A DNA stretch of 64,000 bases from an uncultured Clostridia bacterium (GTDB lineage: Bacteria; Bacillota; Clostridia; Christensenellales; UBA1242), in contig CALVNZ010000003.1 in the NCBI GenBank assembly GCA_944350115.1, forward strand, positions 49,280-113,279, given 5' to 3'. Positions 42,531 through 52,656 of the stretch are shown here, piece by piece (position 1 is the stretch's first letter; each line of letters starts with the position of its first letter). The translations under genes were made by a program, and so were the position numbers. The notes beneath the pieces were generated by a model that was not told the DNA's origin, ran no database searches, and worked only from the letters and a program-made list of their open reading frames with translations.

Positions 42531-45500
42531 ATGAAAAAGGACGTGAAAGAAAAAGAGAGCAAACGAATTTTCAAATGTCTCGAAAGAGACGAGTTTTCAC
42601 GACGAGATATGCAACAAATTGTTCATTTGGGGAGGGGGGGCGAATCTTCTAATTGCCCTTCAACAACTATGACCAGCAAAAAAATGGTGCTAGGTGGCAT
42701 ACTAGCATTTTTTATGTCAATGTTGTTGGTTTTTTCTGTTGGCTTGCTAACAGGAAATTTGTTTGACCGTTCAGGGAAAGAAGAACAATCAATTGCATTG
42801 ACAGAAGGAGATTGGTGGATAAATGATGGCGTAAGGGGAACAGGCTTTGATGGTGGTGATGGTTCGCCAGAGCATCCATACGAGATTCAAACAGCAGAGC
42901 AACTTGCATATTTATCATACATGGTTTACACAGGCTCTGCCCCTGTAACAAGCACATATTACTATTATTCAGGAGTTTATTTTAAACAAACGGCAGACAT
43001 TGACTTATCCGCACACTACTGGCAACCGATCGGGACTTATTACAATCGCTCTGGCTCAACGCTCAGGCATTATTTTGCAGGAAATTATGATGGTGGTGGC
43101 TACACTGTTTTAGGAATTAATACTCCATCTGGCACAACAAACGCATTTTCATATCAAGGATTGTTTGGGTATGTCAGAGGTTATGGCTCAACAACTCAAG
43201 CAGAAATAAAAAATGTTGGAGTGATTGATTCCAATATTCAAGGAAATAGTAATGTTGGAGGGATCGCAGGTTATGCTTATTCTAATACAATTATAACGAA
43301 TTGTTATAACACAGGTAGTGTGTTTGGATCAAAAAATTATGTCGGAGGGATAGCTGGTTATGTTTATTCTAATTCAACGATAACAAATTGTTATAATACA
43401 GGCAGTGTGTCAGGATCAAATGATGTTGCTGGAATTGTTGGTTGGCCTAATTCTTCAGTGACCATAACGAATTGTTATAACACAGGAGCTGTGACAGGAT
43501 CAAGTTATGTTGGAGGAATTGTTGGCACAAATAATTCGCCAAGGAATTGTTATAACACAGGAATTGTGACGGGGTCAGAAAATTATGTTGGTGGAATTAT
43601 TGCTTATGGTTCGCCAATTAATTGTTATAACACAGGTGCAGTGACATTAAACTCAACAGGAACAGGAGCATGTAATGTTGGAGGAATTTCTGGACTGGGA
43701 AATCCAACTAATTGTTTTAATTTGGGAGAAGTTATAGGAACCGGTAGTGGCACAATCAATATTGACGGAATAACAGCAAATGGGACAGCGACAAATTGTT
43801 ATTATGGTGGAGACTGCACATTAGAAGGCTATTCAAATTCTCTTGTTAATGATGCGAAGAATGAAGATTGGCTTTTCCAAAATTTGTATTGGGATTTTGC
43901 ATTCACTTGGAAAATTGATAACGCAGAAAACAAAGGCTATCCTATTTTAAGGTCAAGCGACGATCAAGATTGGTGGCTTGCGGATTCATCATATTATACT
44001 ACTACATGGAAAGGCAAAGGAACGGAAGAAGAGCCTTTTGAAATATCCACAGCGAAAGAACTTGCAGGGTTATCATATTTGGTTTACTATGGCACAGCAG
44101 AAGATAAATACATAAATGGTAACTGTTATTTTAGCGGAGTATATTTCAAACAAACAGCGGACATAAATTTATCGGCACACTATTGGCAACCTATAGGGAT
44201 TTATTATGATCGAAATGGAACACAAACTCAGCATTATTTTTCAGGGATATATGATGGCGGGGGGTACACTATTTCAGGTCTTAATACTCCATCTGGGTCA
44301 ACAAATGCATATTCATATCAAGGATTGTTCGGGTATGTTTATGGAGAGAGTCCTACAAATCAAGCAGAAATAAAAAATGTTGGAGTGATTAATTCCAATA
44401 TTCAAGGTTATAATTATGTTGGAGGAATTGTTGGGGATGGTTATTATTATTTAACTATAACGAATTGTTATAACACAGCAAGTGTGACAGGATCTTCTAG
44501 TTATGTTGGCGGAATTGTTGGACAGGGTGGTCGTTATTTAACCATAACAAATTGTTATAACACAGGCATAGTGACATTAAATTCAACAGTGAGTGCCACT
44601 AGTTATGTTGGCGGAATTGTTGGCATAAGTTCTAATTCAACCATAACTAATTGTTATAACACAGGCATAGTGACATTAACTTCAACATCCACTAGTTATG
44701 TTGGCGGAATTACTGGTACTGGTTTAGCAACTAATTGTTATAACACAGGATTAGTGACATTAAACTCAACAGGAACAAGAACAAATTATGTTGGCGGAAT
44801 TACTGGTACTGGTTTAGCAACTAATTGTTATAACACAGGCACAGTGACATTAAACTCAACAGGGACAGGTACATCTTATGTTGGCGGAATTTCTGGACGG
44901 GCGAATCCAACCAATTGTTTTAATTTAGGAGAAGTTATTGGGACTGGAAGTGGAACGATCAATATAAGTGGAATAGCAGCAGATGGAACAGCGACAAATT
45001 CTTATTATGGTGGAGATTGCACATTGAGTGGATATACTGAAGGATTAACTGAAAATGTGCAGTCACAAAATTGGTGTGAAGAAGTTTTAAAATGGGATTT
45101 TGTTTTTCATTGGAAATTTGACAAAACACAAAGTGACTATCCAATTTTAAAAACTAGTGATGAAATAAATTGGTGGCTTGCAAAATCAACATATTATGAC
45201 ACGGTTTGGGAAGGATCAGGGACAAAAGAAGACCCATATTTAATTTCGAATGCACAAGAACTTGCTGGGCTTTCATATATGGTTTATTCTGGTAAAGCAC
45301 CTAATACAAACACATATTACTATTATTCAGGAGTTTATTTTAAACAAACAGCGGACATAGATTTGTCGGAACACTATTGGCAACCGATAGGGATTTATTA
45401 TGATCGAAATGGAACGTCAACGCGACATTATTTTTCAGGCAATTATGATGGTGGTGGCTACACTGTTTCAGGCATTAATACCCCATCTGTGTCAACAAAC

Positions 45501-48500
45501 GCATTTTCATATCAAGGATTGTTTGGGTATGTCAGCGGAGCGAGCTCAACTAATAATAGGTCTGAAATAAAAAATGTTGGAGTGATTAATTCCAATATTC
45601 ACGGTTATGATTTCGTTGGAGGAATTGTTGGTTGTGTCGGTTCTTATTCAAACATAATGAATTGTTATAACACGGGCGATGTTACAGGATCAAGTTATTA
45701 TGCTGGAGGGATTGTTGGTTATTTGCAAACAAATTCACCAATAACTTGCTGTTATAACACAGGATCTGTGACATTGAATTCAATTGAAACAGGCACAAAA
45801 TATGTTGGTGGAATATCTAGCTGTTCTTATTCAACCATAACAAATTCTTTTAATTTAGGTAAAGTTACAGGAACAGGCAGTGGCACAATCAATATTGACG
45901 GAATAACAGCAAATGGGACAGCGACAAATTGTTATTATGGTGGAGATTGCACATTAGCAGGCTATTCAAATTCTCTTGCTAATGATGCGAAGAATGAAGA
46001 TTGGCTTTTCCAAAATTTGTATTGGGATTTTGCATTCACTTGGAAAATTGATAACGCAGAAAACAAAGGATATCCTATTTTAAGGACAAGAGATGATCAA
46101 AATTGGTGGCTTGCGGATTCTTCATGTTATACTACTACATGGAAAGGCAAAGGAACGGAAGAAGAACCTTTTGAAATATCCACAGCGAAAGAACTTGCAG
46201 GGCTATCATATTTAGTATACTCAGGTACAGCTAAAGAGGAACACATAAACGGCAACTATTATTTTAGTGGAGTATATTTCAAACAAACAGCGGACATAAA
46301 TTTATCGGCACACTATTGGCAACCTATAGGGATTTGTTATGGTCGAAATGGAACACAAACTCAGCATTATTTTTCAGGGATATATGATGGCGGGGGTTAT
46401 ACTATTTCTGGTGTGAAAACTCCATATGGGGAAACAAATGCTTATTCATATCAAGGATTGTTTGGATATGTTTATGGTCAAAGTTCAACCAATAAAGCAG
46501 AAATCAAAAATGTTGGTGTCATAGACTCATATATTTTTGGTTATCAAAATGTTGGTGGAATTGCAGCATTTGCAAATGCTAACGCAACAATAAATTTTTG
46601 CTACAATAGAGGGGATGTTTATGGAGTTGCTTCTACAATAACGGGAAGTTATGTTGGAGGAATACTAGGACAAGGCTCAGCTTCATACTGTTATAATACT
46701 GGAAAAATTACCTTTGTTCCAAACACTAAATACCGTATATATGCTGGCGGTATAACAGGCAATGGATCGGTTTCTTTTTGTTTCAATTTAGGTGCAGTTA
46801 ATAAAGTTGGGTCAGGCACATCTTATAGCGCTGGTCCATTGAGAGCAATGGGCGTTATAACAAAGTCATATTTTGGCGGCGAGTGCACCATGTCAGGAGA
46901 TGGTTTTTCTGAGACATTAGATGCTGATGTTAAAAATCTTTTTTGGCTTGAAGAATTTTTAACTTGGGATGTTGACATTGTATGGACTATTAAAACTGAC
47001 AAAAACGATGGTTATCCAATTTTAATAAACGAACAAAGTGATAGAAATTGGTGGCTTGCAAAATCGGAATATTATACTGTTGATTGGGTTGGATCTGGCA
47101 CGGAAAATGATCCTTATTTAATTTCTTCACCACAAGATTTAGCCAAATTATCTTATTTATTATATTCTAAAACGGCCGATGAAAGTTGTGTTGATGGCAA
47201 ATATTATTTTAGCGGTGTGTATTTCAAACAAACTAAAAATATCGATTTGTCTGAACATGTATGGGAACCAATAGGAAATTCTAGTGCATATTTTTCTGGA
47301 ATATATGACGGGAATAATTTTGCTATTTCAGGTATAAAAGGTTCAAGTAGTTTTGTAAGTTTTGCTTTATTTGGTTATGTTGTGGGATCAGAGAGTTCTC
47401 AAGCAAAAATATTAAATTTAAAATTAATTGATTCAAACATTAAAGCTGCGACATTAGGATCGGGATTATTTGTTTATGGTGAAAACATTTTAATATCAAA
47501 TTGTGAAAGTTCTGTTATCATTACTTTATCAAATTCCGGAGGAGCTTTGTTAATTCCGGGCGTAGGTTCAGGGTTAGGAATTTCAATTTTAAATGGTGTT
47601 GTAGAAAACTGTAAAAGCAGTGCAACAATAGATATTGGTTTGTTGTCTTTTGGGGCGGGAATTACAGCTTTTTCTTCAAATACAGAATTTATTAGTTGTG
47701 TTAATTATAGTAATTTTCCTGTTTATTACGCCGCAGGAATTTCTTTAGGACCATTGGCAAGTGTTGTCACGGATCTTATAAATGTTGGTGAAGGTTTGGT
47801 GAGAGATGGAGTTGATCTGAATCTTTATAATGTTGAAAGTAGATTTAATGATTGTGTAAATTATGGAACTATTGGACAAGGTTACTATACAGCAGGTATT
47901 TCGTTATTTTCAGCTGAATTTTATAATTGTGTCAATTATGGTGATGTCATCTCAGCTAGTACAGCGGCTGGAATAGTGATTTCTAATGTTAATATGCTAG
48001 GGAAGGAAGAAGATATTTATTACGATGTAAAAATTCAAAACTGTTTTAATTTTGGAACAATTAATGGGGTGCAAGCCGCTGGCATTGTATACAATTTGTA
48101 CATTTTAGAACAAAATTGTATTTTTGATGCTTGCACAAATTATGGTAGTATATTAAACTCTTCGAGTTCCAATTCAAATATATCCGGTGTTATAGGAATA
48201 TTAGCGGTTGCTTCAGATTTTTTGATAACAAATATTTACAATTATGGTGATGTCACTGGTAATTCTCAAAACAACGCTGGCATTGTAGCAAATTTACAAG
48301 GGGAAGCTGTTGTAAAATTAGAAAATTGTATAAATGAAGGAATAATCTCTGGTGTTAAATTAACAGGAGGGTTGATTGGAAGTACAACTGGAAATAATTT
48401 AAAATTAAAATTATCAAATTGTATTAATGTAGAAGATGTGTTTGGCACAGGCGATTATATTGGCGGTATTATAGGATCTAATACTGGGCAAATAGAAATG

Positions 48501-49088
48501 AACAATGTTTATTCTTTTGGGAATGTCTCAGGCTCAAATTATGTTGGTGGGCTTATTGGAAATTCTACTGCTACTAACATTTCCATCGCATCTAGTTTAT
48601 TTGAAGGAGAAATTAATAGCACTTCAACTGGCACAGTTTATGTTGGTGGATTTATTGGCTATGGGAATGGTTGCTCTAATTTTAGCGTAACAGGTAGTTA
48701 TGTGAATTCTAAGATCAGCGTTTCAGTTTCTTCTGCTTATGTTGGTGGTATTATTGGCAATATTACAATGTCTACGACTACGGATTCATTAGTTATTGAT
48801 AAGTGTGCGGTAGTTACAGATATAACATCAAGCACTGGAGAAGAATTAACTAATAGTAGGGCATTCTATTTTTCATCAAATTTAGTAGACACTGAAACAA
48901 TTTTAAATTCTTATGCAATATTCAATGACTCACTTACACTTTCAGATACGACAGATGGAATGGATGGGAATTTTGCTTATCTTGAAAACTTTAATGGTGG
49001 CAAGCCTGTCCCAATTGGAATCTACTACATTTTAGATTACGGAATTACCACCGGAATTGTTGATCAAATCAACTCTTTGCAAATTTAA
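42531..49088 (+). CDS. Giant GLUG-repeat surface protein 1
   Basis: A 2185-residue exported protein. Residues 1-45 or so are a hydrophilic extension ('FSRRDMQQIVHLGRGGESSN'), then one hydrophobic helix ('MVLGGILAFFMSMLLVFSVG') acting as signal or anchor. The rest is five modules, each beginning near a 'DWWL/NWWL' and containing 'DPYLIS-AQELAGLSYLVYSG', 'SGVYFKQTADIDLSAHYWQP' and runs of GLUG motifs (VGGIVG...ITNCYNTGSVTG). Module starts are at 42812, 43971, 45171, 46104 and 47049; the last is longer and diverged. No LPxTG, SLH or other C-terminal anchor is seen. GLUG repeats occur in adhesins, but binding here is not shown. The frame depends on a G7 tract at 42634-42640. Confidence 0.9.
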   Translation: MKKDVKEKESKRIFKCLERDEFSRRDMQQIVHLGRGGESSNCPSTTMTSKKMVLGGILAFFMSMLLVFSVGLLTGNLFDRSGKEEQSIALTEGDWWINDGVRGTGFDGGDGSPEHPYEIQTAEQLAYLSYMVYTGSAPVTSTYYYYSGVYFKQTADIDLSAHYWQPIGTYYNRSGSTLRHYFAGNYDGGGYTVLGINTPSGTTNAFSYQGLFGYVRGYGSTTQAEIKNVGVIDSNIQGNSNVGGIAGYAYSNTIITNCYNTGSVFGSKNYVGGIAGYVYSNSTITNCYNTGSVSGSNDVAGIVGWPNSSVTITNCYNTGAVTGSSYVGGIVGTNNSPRNCYNTGIVTGSENYVGGIIAYGSPINCYNTGAVTLNSTGTGACNVGGISGLGNPTNCFNLGEVIGTGSGTINIDGITANGTATNCYYGGDCTLEGYSNSLVNDAKNEDWLFQNLYWDFAFTWKIDNAENKGYPILRSSDDQDWWLADSSYYTTTWKGKGTEEEPFEISTAKELAGLSYLVYYGTAEDKYINGNCYFSGVYFKQTADINLSAHYWQPIGIYYDRNGTQTQHYFSGIYDGGGYTISGLNTPSGSTNAYSYQGLFGYVYGESPTNQAEIKNVGVINSNIQGYNYVGGIVGDGYYYLTITNCYNTASVTGSSSYVGGIVGQGGRYLTITNCYNTGIVTLNSTVSATSYVGGIVGISSNSTITNCYNTGIVTLTSTSTSYVGGITGTGLATNCYNTGLVTLNSTGTRTNYVGGITGTGLATNCYNTGTVTLNSTGTGTSYVGGISGRANPTNCFNLGEVIGTGSGTINISGIAADGTATNSYYGGDCTLSGYTEGLTENVQSQNWCEEVLKWDFVFHWKFDKTQSDYPILKTSDEINWWLAKSTYYDTVWEGSGTKEDPYLISNAQELAGLSYMVYSGKAPNTNTYYYYSGVYFKQTADIDLSEHYWQPIGIYYDRNGTSTRHYFSGNYDGGGYTVSGINTPSVSTNAFSYQGLFGYVSGASSTNNRSEIKNVGVINSNIHGYDFVGGIVGCVGSYSNIMNCYNTGDVTGSSYYAGGIVGYLQTNSPITCCYNTGSVTLNSIETGTKYVGGISSCSYSTITNSFNLGKVTGTGSGTINIDGITANGTATNCYYGGDCTLAGYSNSLANDAKNEDWLFQNLYWDFAFTWKIDNAENKGYPILRTRDDQNWWLADSSCYTTTWKGKGTEEEPFEISTAKELAGLSYLVYSGTAKEEHINGNYYFSGVYFKQTADINLSAHYWQPIGICYGRNGTQTQHYFSGIYDGGGYTISGVKTPYGETNAYSYQGLFGYVYGQSSTNKAEIKNVGVIDSYIFGYQNVGGIAAFANANATINFCYNRGDVYGVASTITGSYVGGILGQGSASYCYNTGKITFVPNTKYRIYAGGITGNGSVSFCFNLGAVNKVGSGTSYSAGPLRAMGVITKSYFGGECTMSGDGFSETLDADVKNLFWLEEFLTWDVDIVWTIKTDKNDGYPILINEQSDRNWWLAKSEYYTVDWVGSGTENDPYLISSPQDLAKLSYLLYSKTADESCVDGKYYFSGVYFKQTKNIDLSEHVWEPIGNSSAYFSGIYDGNNFAISGIKGSSSFVSFALFGYVVGSESSQAKILNLKLIDSNIKAATLGSGLFVYGENILISNCESSVIITLSNSGGALLIPGVGSGLGISILNGVVENCKSSATIDIGLLSFGAGITAFSSNTEFISCVNYSNFPVYYAAGISLGPLASVVTDLINVGEGLVRDGVDLNLYNVESRFNDCVNYGTIGQGYYTAGISLFSAEFYNCVNYGDVISASTAAGIVISNVNMLGKEEDIYYDVKIQNCFNFGTINGVQAAGIVYNLYILEQNCIFDACTNYGSILNSSSSNSNISGVIGILAVASDFLITNIYNYGDVTGNSQNNAGIVANLQGEAVVKLENCINEGIISGVKLTGGLIGSTTGNNLKLKLSNCINVEDVFGTGDYIGGIIGSNTGQIEMNNVYSFGNVSGSNYVGGLIGNSTATNISIASSLFEGEINSTSTGTVYVGGFIGYGNGCSNFSVTGSYVNSKISVSVSSAYVGGIIGNITMSTTTDSLVIDKCAVVTDITSSTGEELTNSRAFYFSSNLVDTETILNSYAIFNDSLTLSDTTDGMDGNFAYLENFNGGKPVPIGIYYILDYGITTGIVDQINSLQI
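42629..42641 (+). repeat. G-tract (G4-A-G7) in surface gene 1
   Basis: GGGG A GGGGGGG then C. With seven G the N-terminal extension is in frame with the signal helix and repeats. The paralogue has six G at the matching place. Confidence 0.9.
43741..43970 (+). repeat. Near-identical intragenic repeat, copy 1
   Basis: This block (from 'GTGSGTINIDGI' to 'KGYPIL') recurs at about 45868-46103 within the same gene with only a few base changes, while flanking module sequence differs more. It marks recent internal duplication or conversion. Confidence 0.85.
45002..45265 (+). repeat. 264-bp block identical to 63159-63422
   Basis: Read base by base, this block matches the one in surface gene 2 without a difference (offset 18,157 bp, same direction). 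It codes for the end of one module and the start of the next. Confidence 0.88.
45868..46103 (+). repeat. Near-identical intragenic repeat, copy 2
   Basis: Partner of 43741-43970; see there. Confidence 0.85.
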
Positions 49089-49132
49089 TTAAAAAAATCT
49101 TAAAAAAATTTAAAAAATATTGTCAATTTCGG

Positions 49133-49161
49133 TTGACATATTTTTTTGTATTGCATATACT
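49133..49161 (+). promoter_or_regulatory. Consensus sigma-A promoter of the hrcA operon
   Basis: TTGACA (49133-49138), 17 bp, TATACT (49156-49161), directly upstream of CIRCE. Confidence 0.9.
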
Positions 49162-49165
49162 AGTG

Positions 49166-49192
49166 CTAGCACTTGAAAGTCGAGAGTGCCAA
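49166..49192. promoter_or_regulatory. CIRCE operator
   Basis: CTAGCACTT - 9 bp - GAGTGCCAA. This matches the HrcA-bound CIRCE inverted repeat (TTAGCACTC-N9-GAGTGCTAA) with three changed bases in 18. It sits at the expected transcription start of hrcA, so HrcA should repress its own operon. Confidence 0.92.
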
Positions 49193-49207
49193 GTCGGAGG
49201 AGCAAAC

Positions 49208-50206
49208 GTGCAACTTTCAGATAGAAAAAAACAAATTTTACAGGTTGCTATTGAAGATTACATCAGTTCTTGCAGTCCTATTACTAGTGGGGGACTTAAA
49301 GACCTAACAAAACTTGATTGTTCGACGGCAACACTTAGAAGCGAATTAAATGCTCTTGAAGCAATGGGATATTTGAAACAACTTCACACTTCCGGGGGGC
49401 GTGTGCCAACTGCACAGGGCTATCGTTTCTATGTTGAAAGCATGCTCGCTAATTTTTCTGCGACCAATCGTGAACTTGAAAAGGTTCGCTGTTTAATTGA
49501 ACAAAAAACAAATTCACTTTCTGATCTAATTTCACAAATAGCCAAAGTTATTGGTGAAGCTACAAATTATCCAACCGTTGTCATGGCCAGTGGCGTTGAA
49601 AACTTAATTTTGCAAGATTTTCAAATTATTCCGCTTTTAAGTCAAGAAGTGTTGGTGCTTATTGGAACAAATTCTGGTTACATCAATGAAAGGCTTAATA
49701 TTTCAGCAACAAAGAGAGAATGTGATGACGCGAGCAGGTTTTTCAAAAAGCATTTCGTTGGAAAGACCATTAAAGAGATGACAGATCAATTTGAATTGCA
49801 AGATTTGACCGACGAAATTAAAGAATTTCAACAAATTGTTGACTGTTTAGTTTTGGGACTTAAAAGATTTAACAATCGCAAGCTTTTAGATGTTCAAAAG
49901 ACAGGAGCGGTCAAACTTTTGGAAAGTGGCGAAATTGAAAAAGCAAAACATATTCTTTCAGTGCTTGAAGACGAAGATGAACTTATTGAAGTGATGAACA
50001 GTGGAGACGAAAATGATGACATCATCATTTCAATTGCAGAAAATGACGAAGAAGTTTCAGTTGTAAAAGTGCCTATTAAAGTTGGAACAATGGAATTGTC
50101 TGTTGGAGTGATTGGTCCGCAAAGAATGGACTATAACGGAGTTTCCGCAGCGCTGAAATTACTGGCAGATGAACTTGAAAACTTAAAAGGAGGGGACGGA
50201 CCTTGA
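49208..50206 (+). CDS. hrcA: Heat-shock repressor HrcA
   Basis: A 332-residue repressor of class I heat-shock genes. The winged-helix N-terminus reads 'LSDRKKQILQVAIEDYISSC', then 'STATLRSELNALEAMGYLKQ' and 'HTSGGRVPTAQGYRFYV', all HrcA hallmarks; the C-terminal part ends 'VIGPQRMDYNGV', a typical HrcA stretch. GTG 49208 is the start, with GGAGGAG 5 nt upstream, and lies 15 bp after CIRCE. It overlaps grpE through TTGA. Confidence 0.96.
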   Translation: MQLSDRKKQILQVAIEDYISSCSPITSGGLKDLTKLDCSTATLRSELNALEAMGYLKQLHTSGGRVPTAQGYRFYVESMLANFSATNRELEKVRCLIEQKTNSLSDLISQIAKVIGEATNYPTVVMASGVENLILQDFQIIPLLSQEVLVLIGTNSGYINERLNISATKRECDDASRFFKKHFVGKTIKEMTDQFELQDLTDEIKEFQQIVDCLVLGLKRFNNRKLLDVQKTGAVKLLESGEIEKAKHILSVLEDEDELIEVMNSGDENDDIIISIAENDEEVSVVKVPIKVGTMELSVGVIGPQRMDYNGVSAALKLLADELENLKGGDGP

Positions 50207-50772
50207 AAAAAGAAAAAAATTGTGAATGCAAAGACGAATGCACATGTGAAAAAAATTGCACTTGTCAGCAAGATGAAAAGCATGAAGAAAATTGCGAGTG
50301 CAAAAAGCATGAATGCAAATGTCACGAACATAAAGAGAAAGAAAGCGAATCAAAGCAAGATGAATACTTAGCGTTGGCACAAAGATTGCAAGCGGAGTTT
50401 GAAAATTATCGCAAAAGAACATTTTTTGAACTTAAAAAAGCAAAAGAAGATGGGCAAATTAGTGTGATTGAAACTTTCCTTCCTTGCATCGACACTTTTA
50501 AAGTTGCAGAAAAATCGATCACAGATCCAAAAGTTTTGGAAGGTGTTGAAATGATTAAAAACAACATTTTAGAAGCGTTGAAAAAAATTGGTGTAGAAAA
50601 AATTGACGCCGTTGGGCAAAAATATGACCCAAATCTTCACAGCGCTTTGGCTGTTGCGAAGGTTGAGGATAAAGAAAACGATATCATCTTGGAGGAATAC
50701 CAAGCAGGATATAAATTTAACGACAGAGTGATTAGATATTCAAAAGTCATTGTCAATAAAAAGGAGGATTAA
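50203..50772 (+). CDS. grpE: Nucleotide exchange factor GrpE with Cys/His-rich N-terminal tail
   Basis: A 189-residue protein. From about residue 50 it is a normal GrpE: coiled coil '[20 protein letters not shown]', then '[14 protein letters not shown]', and the beta-domain '[11 protein letters not shown]' with '[15 protein letters not shown]'. It releases ADP from DnaK. Very unusual is the N-terminal 43 residues: five Cys-x-Cys pairs (Cys7/9, 13/15, 19/21, 31/33, 38/40) with His27, 36, 41 and 43 among Lys and Glu. GrpE tails are normally acidic and Cys-free. The TTG start is supported by AAGGAGG upstream and by overlap with hrcA, so the tail is translated. Confidence 0.94.
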   Translation: MKKEKNCECKDECTCEKNCTCQQDEKHEENCECKKHECKCHEHKEKESESKQDEYLALAQRLQAEFENYRKRTFFELKKAKEDGQISVIETFLPCIDTFKVAEKSITDPKVLEGVEMIKNNILEALKKIGVEKIDAVGQKYDPNLHSALAVAKVEDKENDIILEEYQAGYKFNDRVIRYSKVIVNKKED

Positions 50773-50776
50773 TATT

Positions 50777-52606
50777 ATGGGAAAAATTATTGGAATTGAC
50801 CTTGGAACAACAAATTCATGCGTGGCTGTTATGGAAGGTGGTAAACCTACAGTTATCGCAAACGCAGAAGGCGACAGAACTACACCTTCTGTTGTCGCTT
50901 TGACCAAAGAAGGGGAAAGACTTGTTGGTAAAGTGGCAAAACGTCAAGCTATTGTAAATAGCGACAACACAATTATGTCCATTAAACGTGAAATGGGCAC
51001 AAATCACAAAGCTAAATTAGGTGGAAAAGAATATACTCCACAAGAAATTTCCGCTATGATTTTGTCAAAACTCAAAGCTGATGCCGAAAGTTATATTGGC
51101 TCACCAGTGACGCAAGCAGTCATCACTGTTCCGGCTTACTTTAACGACGCACAACGTCAAGCAACCAAAGACGCAGGTAAAATTGCAGGACTTGAAGTTT
51201 TGAGAATAATCAACGAACCAACTGCCGCAGCTCTTGCTTATGGACTTGATAAAGGTGAAAACAAAAATCAAAAGATTTTGGTTTACGACCTTGGTGGTGG
51301 AACATTCGATGTTTCTATTCTTGAAATTGGCGACGGAGTGTTTGAAGTGCTTTCAACAAACGGAAACACTCGTCTAGGTGGAGATGATTTTGACAATAGA
51401 ATCATTGATCTTTTGGTTGAACAGTTTAAGAAAGAAAATGGAACAGATTTGTCAAAAGACAAACTTGCTATGCAAAGATTGAAAGAAGCTGCTGAAAAAG
51501 CTAAAATTGATCTTTCTGCAACTCCAAAAACTACAATTAGTTTGCCATTTATTTCAGCTGATGCAAATGGGCCAAAACATATGGAATATGAACTTACAAG
51601 AGCAAAATTTGACTCAATTACAGAAGATTTGGTTAAAGAAACCATTGAATGTTGCAAACGCGCAATAAGTGACGCTAAAATCACTACTTCCGCAATTGAC
51701 AAAGTTATTTTAGTCGGTGGCTCAACAAGAATTCCTGCCGTTTTTGATGCTGTTAAAGCTTACACTTCAAAAGAACCTTACAAAGGCGTCAATCCAGACG
51801 AATGTGTCGCTGTGGGCGCTGCAATTCAAGCAGGTGTGCTTGCTGGCGAAGTTAAAGATGTTCTTTTGCTTGATGTTACACCACTTTCACTCGGTATTGA
51901 AACTTTGGGTGGGGTGTTTACAAAACTCATTGAAAGAAACACTACTATTCCTACAAAGAAATCACAAATTTTCTCAACTGCAACAGACAACCAACCTGGC
52001 GTTGATATTCACGTTTTGCAGGGTGAAAGAGAGTTTGCCGCTCAAAACAAAACTCTTGGAAGATTTCAACTTTCAGACATACCACCTGCACCTAGAGGCG
52101 TTCCTCAAATTGAAGTTACATTTGATATTGACGCAAATGGTATCGTAAAAGTTTCTGCAAAAGATCTTGGAACAAACAAGGAACAAAACATCACTATTAC
52201 TGCTTCATCAAACTTGAAGGAAGAAGACATTGAAAAAGCCATTAAAGAAGCAGAAGCTCATGCCGAAGAAGACAAGAAGCGTAAAGAACTTGTTGAAACA
52301 AAAAACCAAGCTGATAACATGGTTTATGGACTTGAAAAGATGCTTAAAGATAATGGCGACAAACTTGCAGAAGAAGACAAAAAGAACTTGCAAGATGCAA
52401 TTGAAAAAGCTAAAAAAGAGTTTGAAAGCGATGACATCGAAGTTATTAAAAAAGCTATTGAAGAACTTACAAATGTTTCAAATGGCATTGTAACAAAAAT
52501 GTATCAAGCAAATGCTTCAAATGCTCAAAGTCAAGGGCAAAACAACGACGGAAATAATGACAATAATGGTTCAGATCCAGAAGTTGTTGTTGATGATAAC
52601 AAATAA
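50777..52606 (+). CDS. dnaK: Chaperone DnaK (Hsp70)
   Basis: A 609-residue Hsp70. '[14 protein letters not shown]' begins the ATPase domain; '[12 protein letters not shown]' and '[13 protein letters not shown]' are the phosphate and adenosine motifs; '[14 protein letters not shown]' opens the substrate domain; the tail is Asn/Asp-rich. ATG 50777 has AAGGAGG upstream, 4 bp after grpE. Length and motifs are typical of Firmicutes. Confidence 0.98.
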   Translation: MGKIIGIDLGTTNSCVAVMEGGKPTVIANAEGDRTTPSVVALTKEGERLVGKVAKRQAIVNSDNTIMSIKREMGTNHKAKLGGKEYTPQEISAMILSKLKADAESYIGSPVTQAVITVPAYFNDAQRQATKDAGKIAGLEVLRIINEPTAAALAYGLDKGENKNQKILVYDLGGGTFDVSILEIGDGVFEVLSTNGNTRLGGDDFDNRIIDLLVEQFKKENGTDLSKDKLAMQRLKEAAEKAKIDLSATPKTTISLPFISADANGPKHMEYELTRAKFDSITEDLVKETIECCKRAISDAKITTSAIDKVILVGGSTRIPAVFDAVKAYTSKEPYKGVNPDECVAVGAAIQAGVLAGEVKDVLLLDVTPLSLGIETLGGVFTKLIERNTTIPTKKSQIFSTATDNQPGVDIHVLQGEREFAAQNKTLGRFQLSDIPPAPRGVPQIEVTFDIDANGIVKVSAKDLGTNKEQNITITASSNLKEEDIEKAIKEAEAHAEEDKKRKELVETKNQADNMVYGLEKMLKDNGDKLAEEDKKNLQDAIEKAKKEFESDDIEVIKKAIEELTNVSNGIVTKMYQANASNAQSQGQNNDGNNDNNGSDPEVVVDDNK

Positions 52607-52656
52607 TTAATTGAGCTATTTGAAAAGACTAAAAATAAAGTGTTTGAGGTTTTACT

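Noticed and set aside
42600..42640. 'FSRRDMQQ' in the surface-protein extension as a Tat signal
   Set aside because: The twin-arginine is about 27 residues from the hydrophobic helix and lacks the FLK part; a Tat signal has the h-region directly after the motif.
42629..42641. G-quadruplex at the G-tract
   Set aside because: Only two runs (G4 and G7), giving at most three G3 runs with any loop between them, so a normal intramolecular quadruplex is not possible.
43240..43720. Regularly spaced short DNA repeats (AATTGTTATAACACAGG-type) that could suggest a CRISPR array
   Set aside because: They are in frame, coding for GLUG motifs (NCYNTG), the spacing varies, and the 'spacers' are themselves repetitive protein-coding sequence. 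No cas genes are present.
44959..45144. Reverse-strand ORF of 61 codons repeated at 63116-63301
   Set aside because: It is the shadow of the identical 264-bp block in the GLUG genes; there is no promoter or binding site of its own.
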